Source: an uncultured Collinsella sp. (lineage in GTDB: Bacteria; Actinomycetota; Coriobacteriia; Coriobacteriales; Coriobacteriaceae). From it: a stretch of 42,198 bases of DNA. Shown here one piece after another: positions 1 through 7,717 of this stretch (its first letter is position 1; every line of letters begins with the position of its first letter). The notes below the pieces were generated by a model. That model searched no databases and was not told where the DNA came from. It saw only the letters and a list, made by a program, of their open reading frames with translations. Both the position numbers and the translations under genes were made by a program. Location of the stretch: contig UQIY01000017.1 in the NCBI GenBank assembly GCA_900541195.1, positions 1-42,198 on the forward strand, written 5' to 3'.

Positions 1-19
1 CGCCATTGGGAATGTAGAA

Positions 20-48
20 GGGGGAGGCCTCGCGGCCTCCCCCTTTTT
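20..48 (+). terminator. Rho-independent terminator of an upstream gene
   Basis: A perfect 10-bp stem (GGGGGAGGCC at 20-29, GGCCTCCCCC at 34-43) has a 4-nt loop and is followed directly by five T. It points rightward and must end a gene lying left of the window. In related Actinobacteria polA or rpsA lies upstream of coaE, but nothing here shows which gene it is. Confidence 0.9.
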
Positions 49-116
49 GCGTTTGATAGAGAGCTGTAATACAAGAACTCGCCTTCGTTTAGCTTGTCTT
101 ACTGTTTGGCTGTATT

Positions 117-147
117 TTGAGTCCTTCTTTTGTATTTGCGCGATAAT
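117..147 (+). promoter_or_regulatory. Possible promoter of coaE
   Basis: TTGAGT (117-122) and GATAAT (142-147) resemble -35 and -10 boxes but are separated by 19 bp, which is long. They lie in an AT-rich stretch after the upstream terminator and about 30 nt before the coaE start, so a promoter is expected here. The exact boxes are a guess. Confidence 0.35.
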
Positions 148-175
148 AACTCCCATTGGCGTTAGGGAGGACTTG

Positions 176-817
176 ATGTTTACCGTTTTTGTCTTGGGCA
201 ATATTGCTTCGGGTAAGTCGACCGCCTGTCGCTATCTTGAGTCTCGCGGCGCCATGCTCATTGATTTGGATGATCTCGCAAAATCGTTATATGTTCCGGG
301 TTCTGATCTCGTTGGCGCACTCGCTGAGGAATTTGGCTGGGATATTCTTGACGAGGAGGGCGGCGTTCGTCGCAGTGTTTTAGCCTCTCGAGCTTTTGTT
401 TCTCTTGATTCCGTCGCTCGACTCAACGGTATTGTCCATCCGGTCCTTATCGATCAGTTGTCGCTGAGGATTCTTGATCCGGTTTGTTGTACGGTTTCAT
501 CTCCCCGTTATCCCTTTGCGGTGGTCGAGGTTTCTGCTCCGACTGGTTTTGAGGATGCATTTGGCTTGGCTGATGAAATTCTAGTCATCAGCGCCCCTTT
601 GTCAGTTCGTCGCGAGCGCGCTATTCAACGTGGCATGGAGCCATCTGATTTCGATGCCCGTTCTGCTTGTCAGCCCGATGAGTCTGCGCTGTGCAATCTC
701 GCTACAACGGTGATTGATAATGCGGCAGGCGATAATTCGCTCTTTGAACAACTGGACGCATGGCTTGCGCGCCATGGCTTCGGGGATGTAGCGGATAAGG
801 AGGAGGCCGATGCCTAA
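176..817 (+). CDS. coaE: Dephospho-CoA kinase
   Basis: CoaE phosphorylates the 3'-hydroxyl of dephospho-CoA with ATP, the last step of coenzyme A synthesis, in the cytoplasm. The 213-residue product has a P-loop GNIASGKST at residues 8-16, an acidic DLDDLAKSLY stretch near 30-39 matching the family D-D--A motif, and a LNGIVHP segment typical of CoaE. The P-loop (GNIASGK instead of the usual GGIGSGK) is somewhat divergent. The ATG at 176 is chosen because AGGGAGGA precedes it by a few bases and the P-loop begins eight residues in. An upstream in-frame TTG (47) would add 43 unlikely residues and lies inside the terminator tail. The end overlaps the next gene by 8 nt, so translation is probably coupled. 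Codon use is more AT-rich than in the later genes. Confidence 0.9.
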   Translation: MFTVFVLGNIASGKSTACRYLESRGAMLIDLDDLAKSLYVPGSDLVGALAEEFGWDILDEEGGVRRSVLASRAFVSLDSVARLNGIVHPVLIDQLSLRILDPVCCTVSSPRYPFAVVEVSAPTGFEDAFGLADEILVISAPLSVRRERAIQRGMEPSDFDARSACQPDESALCNLATTVIDNAAGDNSLFEQLDAWLARHGFGDVADKEEADA

Positions 818-1391
818 GACACGTTTCTTTACGTGGTATCGCGTGGCGCCAATTGCCGTTGTGTTCGTCTTCGGCCTTATTTCGCTCGTCTACTCGTATG
901 CTCCTGCCGCCTTCTTTAAGCCTTTGTATCCGATTGACTACGAGGCGTATGTAAAGCAATCGAGCATTTCGCACAATCTTGATCCGTATCTGGTGTGTGC
1001 TGTCATAAAGTCTGAATCGAATTGGGATCCCGAGGCTGAGTCGAATCAAGGCGCTCGGGGATTGATGCAGCTGATGCCTGAGACTGCCCAGGATATGATT
1101 GCCTTGGGTCTTGTCGATGGTAGTGAGTATTCAGCCGACAACCTTAACGATCCCGCTACGAACATCGAGTTTGGCTGTGCGTATCTTTCGTATCTTCTAA
1201 CGTATTTTAACGGGTCGACGGACAGCGCCATTGCCGCTTATAACGCCGGCATGGGCAATGTCGACGGATGGGCGCAGCAGAGCACGTCGCTTCATAATGC
1301 AATCACCTTTCCCGAGACGCAGGCGTATCTGATTCGTGTCAATAATGCCTGGGTTCGCTACAAGACCCTCTATCCCGATCGGTTCGTATAG
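810..1391 (+). CDS. Membrane-anchored lytic transglycosylase (SLT domain)
   Basis: Probable peptidoglycan lytic transglycosylase, cleaving MurNAc-GlcNAc bonds outside the membrane. The 193-residue protein starts with a short basic stretch and one hydrophobic segment (about residues 11-30), an uncleaved anchor or signal sequence. The SLT (Slt70/MltE-type) domain follows: SHNLDPYLVCAVIKSESNW with the likely catalytic Glu69, then GARGLMQLMPETA, then AAYNAGMGNVDGW, the three family signatures in the right order. The start ATG is preceded by GGATAAGGAGGAGG. The start overlaps coaE by 8 nt, so the two genes are co-transcribed; the link with CoA synthesis is positional only. It belongs to the small single-domain type found in Firmicutes and Actinobacteria. 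The exact biological role (growth, division or turnover) cannot be told. Confidence 0.88.
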   Translation: MPKTRFFTWYRVAPIAVVFVFGLISLVYSYAPAAFFKPLYPIDYEAYVKQSSISHNLDPYLVCAVIKSESNWDPEAESNQGARGLMQLMPETAQDMIALGLVDGSEYSADNLNDPATNIEFGCAYLSYLLTYFNGSTDSAIAAYNAGMGNVDGWAQQSTSLHNAITFPETQAYLIRVNNAWVRYKTLYPDRFV

Positions 1392-1442
1392 GACTATGCC
1401 TGCCGCCTGCGTATACTGCAGATATATGAGTTAGGAGTATCC

Positions 1443-3683
1443 ATGGCGGAATTTGAAGTTGAGCGTGTTGGAGGAGAGCTCAAACGTTTTGGCGTTGAGG
1501 GCTCTGAGGTGCCGTTTAAGGTCGTGTCTCCATACGAGCCCGCTGGTTCCCAGCCTAAGGCCATTGAGTCGCTTGTGCAGGGCGTGAGGGACGGAGATCG
1601 CTATCAGGTTTTGCTGGGCGTGACTGGTTCGGGCAAGACCTTCACGATGGCAAAGACTATTGAGGCCCTGGGAAAGCCGACGCTGGTCATGGCTCCGAAT
1701 AAAACGCTCGCCGCTCAGCTCGCGAGCGAGCTCAAGGAATTCTTCCCTGACAACGCCGTGGTCTATTTTGTGTCGTACTACGATTACTATCAACCCGAAG
1801 CGTATGTGCCGCAAAGCGATACATATATCGAGAAAGACTCCTCGATTAACGAAGAGGTCGAGATGCTGCGCCATCAGGCGACCGCGTCACTGCTCTCTCG
1901 ACGCGATGTGATCGTTGTCGCATCGGTCTCGTGTATCTATGGCATTGGCTCTCCTGAGGACTATGCGGGTCTGGCTCCAAACGTCGACAAGAAGGTGCCG
2001 CTCGAGCGCGATGACTTTATCCATGCACTTATCGACATTCAATATGACCGCAATGACTATGACCTGGCACGCGGCACGTTCCGCGTGCGCGGCGATGTTG
2101 TCGACGTGTATCCGCCTTATGCCGAGCATCCGTTGCGGTTTGAGTTCTTTGGCGACGAGGTCGAGCTGATTGCCGAGATCGATGAGGTCACCGGTGAGAT
2201 GCTTCGTGAGTACGAGGCCATCCCCGTATGGCCGGCATCGCACTACGTGACCGAGAAGCCGAAGGTCAAGGCGGCTCTGAAATCGATCAGCGAAGAGTGC
2301 GAGAAGCGCGTGGCGGAGCTCAAGGCGACCGACAAGTTGCTCGAGGCGCAGCGTTTGCAGCAGCGCACCGATTATGATCTTGAGATGCTCGAGACGATGG
2401 GCTTTTGCAACGGCATCGAGAACTACTCGCGTCATCTGGACGGTCGAAAACCGGGCGAGCCGCCGTTTACCCTGATCGATTACTTTCCCAAGGATATGCT
2501 CTGCATCATCGACGAGAGTCATGTGACGGTGCCGCAGATTCGCGGCATGCACGAAGGTGACCGCTCGCGTAAGGTGACGCTGGTGGAGCATGGTTTTCGC
2601 CTGCCCTCAGCGCTCGATAACCGCCCGCTTCGTTTCGATGAGTTTGAGGCGAGGATCCCCCAGTTCATCTACGTTTCGGCCACGCCGGGCGACTATGAGC
2701 TGCGGGTTAGCCAGAACGACGTTGAGCAGATTATTCGTCCGACCGGTCTGCTCGACCCCAAGATCGATGTGCGTCCGGTTCGTGGGCAGATTGACGATCT
2801 TGAGGACGAGATTCGCGAGCGCGTGGCGCGCAAGGAGCGCGTGCTGGTGACCACGCTCACCAAGCGCATGGCAGAGGACCTTACCGATCACCTGCTCGAC
2901 GCTGGCATTAAGGTCAACTATATGCACTCCGATACGGCGACGATGGACCGTGTCGAGATCCTGCGAACGCTGCGCGAGGGCAAAATTGATGTTCTGGTGG
3001 GCATCAATCTGCTGCGCGAGGGCCTGGACATCCCCGAGGTCTCGCTGGTGGCGATTCTCGATGCTGACAAGGAAGGTTTTTTGCGCAACCGCCGTTCGCT
3101 GATTCAGACGATTGGTCGTGCGGCCCGTAATGCTGACGGCGAAGTCATCATGTATGCAGACGTCGTGACCGATTCGATGAGAGAGGCAATCGACGAGACG
3201 CAGCGCCGACGCGAGATTCAGATGGCCTATAACGAAGAGCATGGTATTGTGCCCAAGACAGTGCGCAAGGCCATCAACGACATCTCAAGTTTTATTGCCG
3301 AGGCCGAAAAAACCGTGGGTTCCAAGGGGCGCTCGAAGGGCGACTCTCTAGGCCATGGCGCATTCTATACGCCCGATGAGTCGGGCGAGGGCGCCGCGCC
3401 GGAGACGGTGGCGCCCGAGCAGACGCTTGCCGAGCAGCTGGAAGGGCTGCCGCATGACGAGCTCGTGCGGATCGTCGAGACCATGGAGGAAGACATGCGC
3501 AACGCTTCCGCCGCCATGGACTTTGAGGAGGCGGCGCGTCTGCGCGATGCCGTCGTTCAGATTCGGGCGATGCTCGAGGGTGCGTCTGAGGACGAGACGA
3601 TCGAGCGCTTGCGTTCGCAGGCCCGCAAGGGTTCCACGTTCGCATCGGGCAGAAAACGCCAGGGCGCACGGTTTAAGAAATAG
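1443..3683 (+). CDS. uvrB: Excinuclease ABC subunit B
   Basis: UvrB is the damage-verifying helicase-like subunit of nucleotide excision repair; it is loaded by UvrA and then recruits UvrC. The 746-residue product shows the Walker A motif GVTGSGKT (59-66), the beta-hairpin region with the tyrosine-rich YYDYYQPEAYVP segment, a helicase domain 2 with NLLREGLDIPE and the motif VI QTIGRAARN. It ends in a UVR domain (about 685-725, MDFEEAARLRD) that contacts UvrC. A short N-terminal extension of about 20 residues precedes the usual FKVVSPYEPAGSQPKAI start. The ATG follows GTTAGGAGTATCC. It lies 51 nt after the transglycosylase gene; a TATACT at 1412-1417 could be a -10 box but has no convincing -35 or LexA box. 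Its partners uvrA and uvrC are in the same window. Confidence 0.98.
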   Translation: MAEFEVERVGGELKRFGVEGSEVPFKVVSPYEPAGSQPKAIESLVQGVRDGDRYQVLLGVTGSGKTFTMAKTIEALGKPTLVMAPNKTLAAQLASELKEFFPDNAVVYFVSYYDYYQPEAYVPQSDTYIEKDSSINEEVEMLRHQATASLLSRRDVIVVASVSCIYGIGSPEDYAGLAPNVDKKVPLERDDFIHALIDIQYDRNDYDLARGTFRVRGDVVDVYPPYAEHPLRFEFFGDEVELIAEIDEVTGEMLREYEAIPVWPASHYVTEKPKVKAALKSISEECEKRVAELKATDKLLEAQRLQQRTDYDLEMLETMGFCNGIENYSRHLDGRKPGEPPFTLIDYFPKDMLCIIDESHVTVPQIRGMHEGDRSRKVTLVEHGFRLPSALDNRPLRFDEFEARIPQFIYVSATPGDYELRVSQNDVEQIIRPTGLLDPKIDVRPVRGQIDDLEDEIRERVARKERVLVTTLTKRMAEDLTDHLLDAGIKVNYMHSDTATMDRVEILRTLREGKIDVLVGINLLREGLDIPEVSLVAILDADKEGFLRNRRSLIQTIGRAARNADGEVIMYADVVTDSMREAIDETQRRREIQMAYNEEHGIVPKTVRKAINDISSFIAEAEKTVGSKGRSKGDSLGHGAFYTPDESGEGAAPETVAPEQTLAEQLEGLPHDELVRIVETMEEDMRNASAAMDFEEAARLRDAVVQIRAMLEGASEDETIERLRSQARKGSTFASGRKRQGARFKK

Positions 3684-3686
3684 CGA

Positions 3687-3727
3687 ACAGGCCCCGAGTT
3701 CCCTGTGGAGCTCGGGGCCTGTGTCTT
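3687..3727. terminator. Terminator between convergent uvrB and FAD dehydrogenase genes
   Basis: A perfect 12-bp stem (ACAGGCCCCGAG at 3687-3698 with CTCGGGGCCTGT at 3711-3722) is followed on the + strand by GTCTTTT. It starts 4 nt after the uvrB stop. On the - strand the hairpin is followed by a T-rich stretch, so it can also stop the convergent gene. Confidence 0.88.
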
Positions 3728-3748
3728 TTGCGTGCTGGAATTCGTGCG

Positions 3749-5389
3749 CTAGAGGTCTGCGATCAGGGCTTCGGCGCAACGGATGCCATCGGTAGCGGCG
3801 CTCATGATTCCTCCGGCATATCCGGCTCCCTCGCCGCAAGGGTAGAGCCCCGGGGTCGATACAGCGTGGCATTGCCGGTCTCGAGTAACGGTGACCGGAG
3901 AGCTCGAGCGTGTCTCAACACCGGTGAGGACGGCATCGGGATGGTCGTAGCCACGCAGTTTTTTGCCGAGCAAGGGAATTCCCAGACGAAGCGACTCGAT
4001 GATATGTTGCGGCAATGACTCATCGATTGCTGTCCAAGTCACGCCGAGCGGATAGGTGGGCTTTACCTTGCCGCATGTCGTGCTGGCGCGTTCTGCAAGG
4101 AAGTCGCCGACGAGCTGTGCCGGTGCGTTCCAGTTGGAGCCGCCAAGGCGATAGGCAGCCCGCTCGCAAATGCGCTGGAGTTCTACGCCTGCAAGAGGAT
4201 CGTCGCTGGGGAGATCATCGGGCGTGACGTTAACGAGGAGAGCGGCGTTTGCGTTGCGGCCGGCGCGGGCGTTGAGACTGGCGCCGTTGACGCACAGATG
4301 GCCGGGCTCTGAAGAGGCGGCGACAACCTGTCCGCCGGGACACATGCAGAATGAGAACACGCTGCGGCCGTTGGGAAGATGGGCAACGAGCTTATAGGGG
4401 GCTGCTCCGAGCGCGGGATGACCCGCTGCGGGGCCATATTGCGCCCGATCGATATCACGCTGCGGGTGTTCGATGCGAACGCCCATGGCAAACGTCTTTT
4501 GAGCGAGGGCGACATCATGGGTTTTGAGAACCTCGAATACGTCGCGGGCAGAATGACCGCAAGCAAGGATGAGATGCTTTGTGTTGATTGACTCACTTGT
4601 CGCGTCGTGGGACGACTGGATGTCGATACCGACAATGGTGCCAGACGCGTCGATGCGAATGTCGACGAGCTTCGTTCGATAACGGACGACACCTCCGAGC
4701 TGCTCGATGCGCTGGGATATAGCGGTGACAACTGTGGGAAGGATGTCGGAGCCAATGTGCGGCTTGGCATCCCACAGAATATCGCGGGGCGCACCCGCCT
4801 CGACGAAGGTTTCGAGGATAAGGCGATGGGCGGGATTTTTGGTTCCCGTATTGAGTTTGCCGTCCGAGAAGGTCCCCGCGCCGCCCAGACCAAACTGGAT
4901 ATTGCTCTCGGGGTCGAGGATGCGCTCCTTTAGAAAGAGGTCGATCGCATGTGAGCGGCGAAATGCCGGGTCGCCGCGCTCGATGAGCAAGGGCTTAAGG
5001 CCTGCTTCGGCGAGCGTAAGCGCAGCGAAAAGGCCGGCGCATCCGGCGCCGACAACGACAGGGCGTTCTTGAGGTGCGTCGGAGACGGGGGTGGGGAATG
5101 AAGACCCATCGTCTTCTATCGCGCGTACGCGCGAGCGGTCACGCTCGGCAACGCTGTCGACCGCTTCTCGCTCGAGGTGGGGACTAGTCAGCTCAACACG
5201 AAAGCTCAGGATAAAATGGACGTCTCGTTTTTTGCGGGCGTCGATTGACTTGCGGTGGAGCTCGATGGACTTGATCTCGGAGTCCTTGCAACGTAGGACG
5301 CGCTTGGCGACTCGCTTGCCAACAATGAGGCAGGCATTTTCATCGCCGGCTTCATCGAGCGAAGCGTTGACTTGGGTGATTTCGATCAT
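3749..5389 (-). CDS. FAD-dependent dehydrogenase (COG2509 type)
   Basis: A cytoplasmic flavoprotein of 546 residues whose substrate is unknown. An N-terminal domain of about 110 residues (starting MIEITQVNASLDE) precedes a Rossmann FAD-binding motif GAGCAG at 114-119, in VVVGAGCAGLFAALTLAEAG. The C-terminus GLYPCGEGAGYAGGIMSAATDG is the second FAD-contact signature of this NAD(FAD)-utilising dehydrogenase family, common in anaerobes and usually annotated only generically. The ATG at 5389 is chosen because AAGGAGA lies just upstream on this strand; a longer frame (to 5512) would run through the terminator of the preceding gene. It follows the HI0933-like gene in the same direction, but the hairpin between them suggests separate or attenuated transcription. 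Family assignment is firm, the reaction is not. Confidence 0.85.
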   Translation of the reverse strand: MIEITQVNASLDEAGDENACLIVGKRVAKRVLRCKDSEIKSIELHRKSIDARKKRDVHFILSFRVELTSPHLEREAVDSVAERDRSRVRAIEDDGSSFPTPVSDAPQERPVVVGAGCAGLFAALTLAEAGLKPLLIERGDPAFRRSHAIDLFLKERILDPESNIQFGLGGAGTFSDGKLNTGTKNPAHRLILETFVEAGAPRDILWDAKPHIGSDILPTVVTAISQRIEQLGGVVRYRTKLVDIRIDASGTIVGIDIQSSHDATSESINTKHLILACGHSARDVFEVLKTHDVALAQKTFAMGVRIEHPQRDIDRAQYGPAAGHPALGAAPYKLVAHLPNGRSVFSFCMCPGGQVVAASSEPGHLCVNGASLNARAGRNANAALLVNVTPDDLPSDDPLAGVELQRICERAAYRLGGSNWNAPAQLVGDFLAERASTTCGKVKPTYPLGVTWTAIDESLPQHIIESLRLGIPLLGKKLRGYDHPDAVLTGVETRSSSPVTVTRDRQCHAVSTPGLYPCGEGAGYAGGIMSAATDGIRCAEALIADL

Positions 5390-5409
5390 CGAGGTCTCCT
5401 TAGAGGCAA

Positions 5410-5439
5410 GAAAGAGGCCGTCCGGTATCCCAGACGGCC
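5410..5439 (-). terminator. Terminator after the HI0933-like flavoprotein gene
   Basis: On the - strand GGCCGTCTGG and CCGGACGGCC form a 10-bp stem with one G.T pair and a 4-nt loop, followed by TCTTTCTT. It sits between the stop of the upstream gene (5470) and the RBS of the next one. Confidence 0.75.
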
Positions 5440-5469
5440 CGAATGCGTTTTTGATTATAGACTGCGCGG

Positions 5470-6741
5470 CTACAGGCTGCTTGCAGCGCGAATGCCCGAG
5501 AGCCAGGCCCACGCAAGGTTAAAGCCTCCGCAATCGGCGTCGATGTCGAGCGCTTCGCCGCAGACGTAAAGCGGGGCGTCGACAGCGCTGCGCGCGCGTA
5601 GACTGGGTGTTGAGATGCTCTCGACAGATACGCCACCACGCGTGACCTGCGCCGAGCGCTCCTCGGCTGTTCCCTCGACGAGCAACTTAAAGTGTTTGAG
5701 GATCGAGACCAGGTGGATGACATCGTTGGAGCCTGGATGGCACTGCTCGAACGCCGTGCAGACGACGCGGGAGAGTTGCGGGGCGAGCATACCGTCGAGC
5801 CAACGGGGATCGCGGGGCGAAAAGCCGCCGAGCAGCTCAACGCGCCGGTTGAGCATATCGAACAGCTCGTCTTTGGAGAGGTCCGGGAAAACGTCGAGCA
5901 GGATCGTATCGCCGTGCTGGATACGACGGGAGAGGTTGAAGACAGCGACGCCCGAGATACCGAAGGTTCGAAACAGGACTTCACCGTCTTCGTGCCAGAG
6001 CTCATTATGATTGCGGGCGAGCGTCAAGCGGGCGCGGACGCGCAGGCCATCCAACGTCTTGAGTGCCGCCCGATCGCCGACGACCGTTGCCGATACGGGG
6101 CAGAGGATGGGGCGCAGCGAAGTGAGGGGGAGGCGAAACGTATCGGCGATACCGGTGGGGTTGCCACCCGTGGCGATAATTACGGCATGTGCCTCCAGGG
6201 CCTCGTTCTTGCGAGGGACATCGGCGAGCGCTTTCCGAAGCGAGCGGAGCTCCGATTTTCGGTCGTCGTGCTTTTTTGCCTTGAGTGCCCGCGCTGGACG
6301 GTCTATTTGGAGTGTCCAGCCTTCGGAAGCTTTGTGCGCCGAGGCAACGTTGGCTCCGCAGATTAAGGTGATACCTAGGCGGTCGCAAACGTTGAGAAGC
6401 GCGTCGCGTGCCGATTCTGCGCGAAGGGAGCGCGGGTACAGCCGGCCTTCCTCGGAGGTTGTCATGATGCCCAGCGAGGAGAAGAAACCCATAAGCTCTT
6501 GTTCGGGGTGGGGGCCCATGACGGATTCGACGAATGCGGGGTGGTTGTACCGCTGGAAATCAATTGATTCGTTGGAAAGGTTGCAGCGGCCGTTGCCGGT
6601 CGCAAGGAGTTTAAGGCCGCAGGCAACATCGCGCTCAACGATGCAGGCGCTTTTGCCTGCGCGTGCAGCCGTAATGGCGGCGGCGAGACCCGAGGCCCCG
6701 CCGCCGATTACCAAGACGTCATAGGAGGCGTTTGTGTTCAC
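5470..6741 (-). CDS. HI0933/BaiN-family FAD-binding oxidoreductase
   Basis: A 423-residue flavoprotein. It opens with the FAD dinucleotide-binding motif VLVIGGGASGLAAAITAARAG (GGGASG at 13-18), then CGLKLLATGNGRCNLSN, a hallmark of the HI0933/YhiN/BaiN family, and ends with CGGFNLAWAWLSG, the family's C-terminal FAD contact. Members are cytoplasmic. Most are of unknown reaction; BaiN has been linked to bile-acid dehydroxylation and others are called aminoacetone oxidases, so no substrate is claimed here. The start is GTG at 6741, directly after the stop of mrp with no spacer, so translation is probably coupled to mrp. The local ribosome site is weak. Co-transcription with an Fe-S carrier is seen; a functional link is only a guess. 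Confidence 0.88.
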   Translation of the reverse strand: MNTNASYDVLVIGGGASGLAAAITAARAGKSACIVERDVACGLKLLATGNGRCNLSNESIDFQRYNHPAFVESVMGPHPEQELMGFFSSLGIMTTSEEGRLYPRSLRAESARDALLNVCDRLGITLICGANVASAHKASEGWTLQIDRPARALKAKKHDDRKSELRSLRKALADVPRKNEALEAHAVIIATGGNPTGIADTFRLPLTSLRPILCPVSATVVGDRAALKTLDGLRVRARLTLARNHNELWHEDGEVLFRTFGISGVAVFNLSRRIQHGDTILLDVFPDLSKDELFDMLNRRVELLGGFSPRDPRWLDGMLAPQLSRVVCTAFEQCHPGSNDVIHLVSILKHFKLLVEGTAEERSAQVTRGGVSVESISTPSLRARSAVDAPLYVCGEALDIDADCGGFNLAWAWLSGIRAASSL

Positions 6742-7572
6742 TTAGGCCTCGGCGGTCTCGTGCGGGGCAATGGCCTCGACGGCAGAGACAGCCTGGGGCA
6801 GCATACGTGCGGGCAGTGCGGTCTCAACCTCTCCCTTATCGCAAGCCTCGGCGAGTGCCGGATTGATGGGAAGCTGCCCTAGGATCTCGAGGTTGTAACG
6901 CTCGGCGACCTCGGGGAGCTTGCTCTTGCCAAAGACTTCGATCTTCTTGCCGCAATCGGGGCACTCGATATAGCTCATGTTTTCGACGATTCCCAGAATG
7001 GGGACGTTCATCTTCTCGGCCATGTTGACCGCCTTGGCGACGATCATCGAGACCAGATCCTGCGGGCTCGTGACGATGACGATGCCATCGACGGGCAGCG
7101 ACTGGAAGACCGTGAGGGCGACGTCGCCCGTTCCCGGAGGCATGTCGACCAGCAGGTAGTCGATGGGGCCCCATGAGGTTTCGCTCCAGAACTGTCTGAT
7201 GGCACCCGCGATAACCGGACCGCGCCAGAGGACGGGGTCGGTTTCGTTTTGGAGCAGCAGGTTAGAGCTCATAACCTTGACGCCGTGCTCGGAGATTTCG
7301 GGCAGCATAAGGTTGCCGAGGGCATGGACGTGACGTCCGCTCATGCCGAACATCTTAGGGATAGAGGGGCCGGTAATATCGGCATCGAGGACGCCGACCT
7401 TGTGGCCGTGGCGGGAAAGCTCCGTGGCGATGGCGCCGGTGACGAATGACTTGCCGACGCCGCCCTTGCCGGAAAGCACGGCGATAACGCGCTTGACCTC
7501 GGACAGCGTATTCTCCTCAAATTGCGACGGCGACGTTTGCCCGCCGGCTGCCTGTGCGTGCTCGCAACCCAT
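6742..7572 (-). CDS. mrp: Mrp/ApbC-type Fe-S cluster carrier ATPase
   Basis: A ParA/MinD-type P-loop ATPase that carries and delivers Fe-S clusters in the cytoplasm. The 276-residue protein has the deviant Walker A SGKGGVGKS at 34-42, LDADITGPS around 62-70, LVDMPPGTGD around 141-150 and the cluster-binding pair C204-x-x-C207 (CPDCGK), all as in the Mrp/Nbp35 family. The first residues MGCEHAQ precede a Gly/Ser-rich linker; there is no N-terminal DUF59 domain. The ATG at 7572 is preceded by AAAGGAG; a longer frame upstream lacks any support. The promoter at 7628-7657 lies about 50 nt ahead, so mrp probably heads a two-gene operon with the flavoprotein gene. Confidence 0.93.
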   Translation of the reverse strand: MGCEHAQAAGGQTSPSQFEENTLSEVKRVIAVLSGKGGVGKSFVTGAIATELSRHGHKVGVLDADITGPSIPKMFGMSGRHVHALGNLMLPEISEHGVKVMSSNLLLQNETDPVLWRGPVIAGAIRQFWSETSWGPIDYLLVDMPPGTGDVALTVFQSLPVDGIVIVTSPQDLVSMIVAKAVNMAEKMNVPILGIVENMSYIECPDCGKKIEVFGKSKLPEVAERYNLEILGQLPINPALAEACDKGEVETALPARMLPQAVSAVEAIAPHETAEA

Positions 7573-7627
7573 GTTTGACTCCTTTGTATATGTTGGGGCC
7601 GGAGCCCCGCGATGTGACACGAGCGTC

Positions 7628-7657
7628 ATTGTACCCTCGTTTGCGAGCGGGAGTCAT
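7628..7657 (-). promoter_or_regulatory. Promoter of the mrp operon
   Basis: On the - strand, ATGACT (-35) is followed after 18 bp by TACAAT (-10, five of six matches). This places the start near 7620, about 50 nt before the mrp ATG. The spacer contains CTCG-N4-CGAG, a small inverted repeat that might be an operator. Confidence 0.5.
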
Positions 7658-7717
7658 TTGCGATGCATTTGGGCCGAGCGTGCTTGCAATACGATGGGTC
7701 CAAGCGAATGGGCGGGC

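Noticed and set aside
1412..1417. TATACT upstream of uvrB as a firm promoter
   Set aside because: No acceptable -35 lies 16-18 bp upstream; similar isolated TATACT boxes occur before ybaK and rapZ, so none is listed as a separate promoter.
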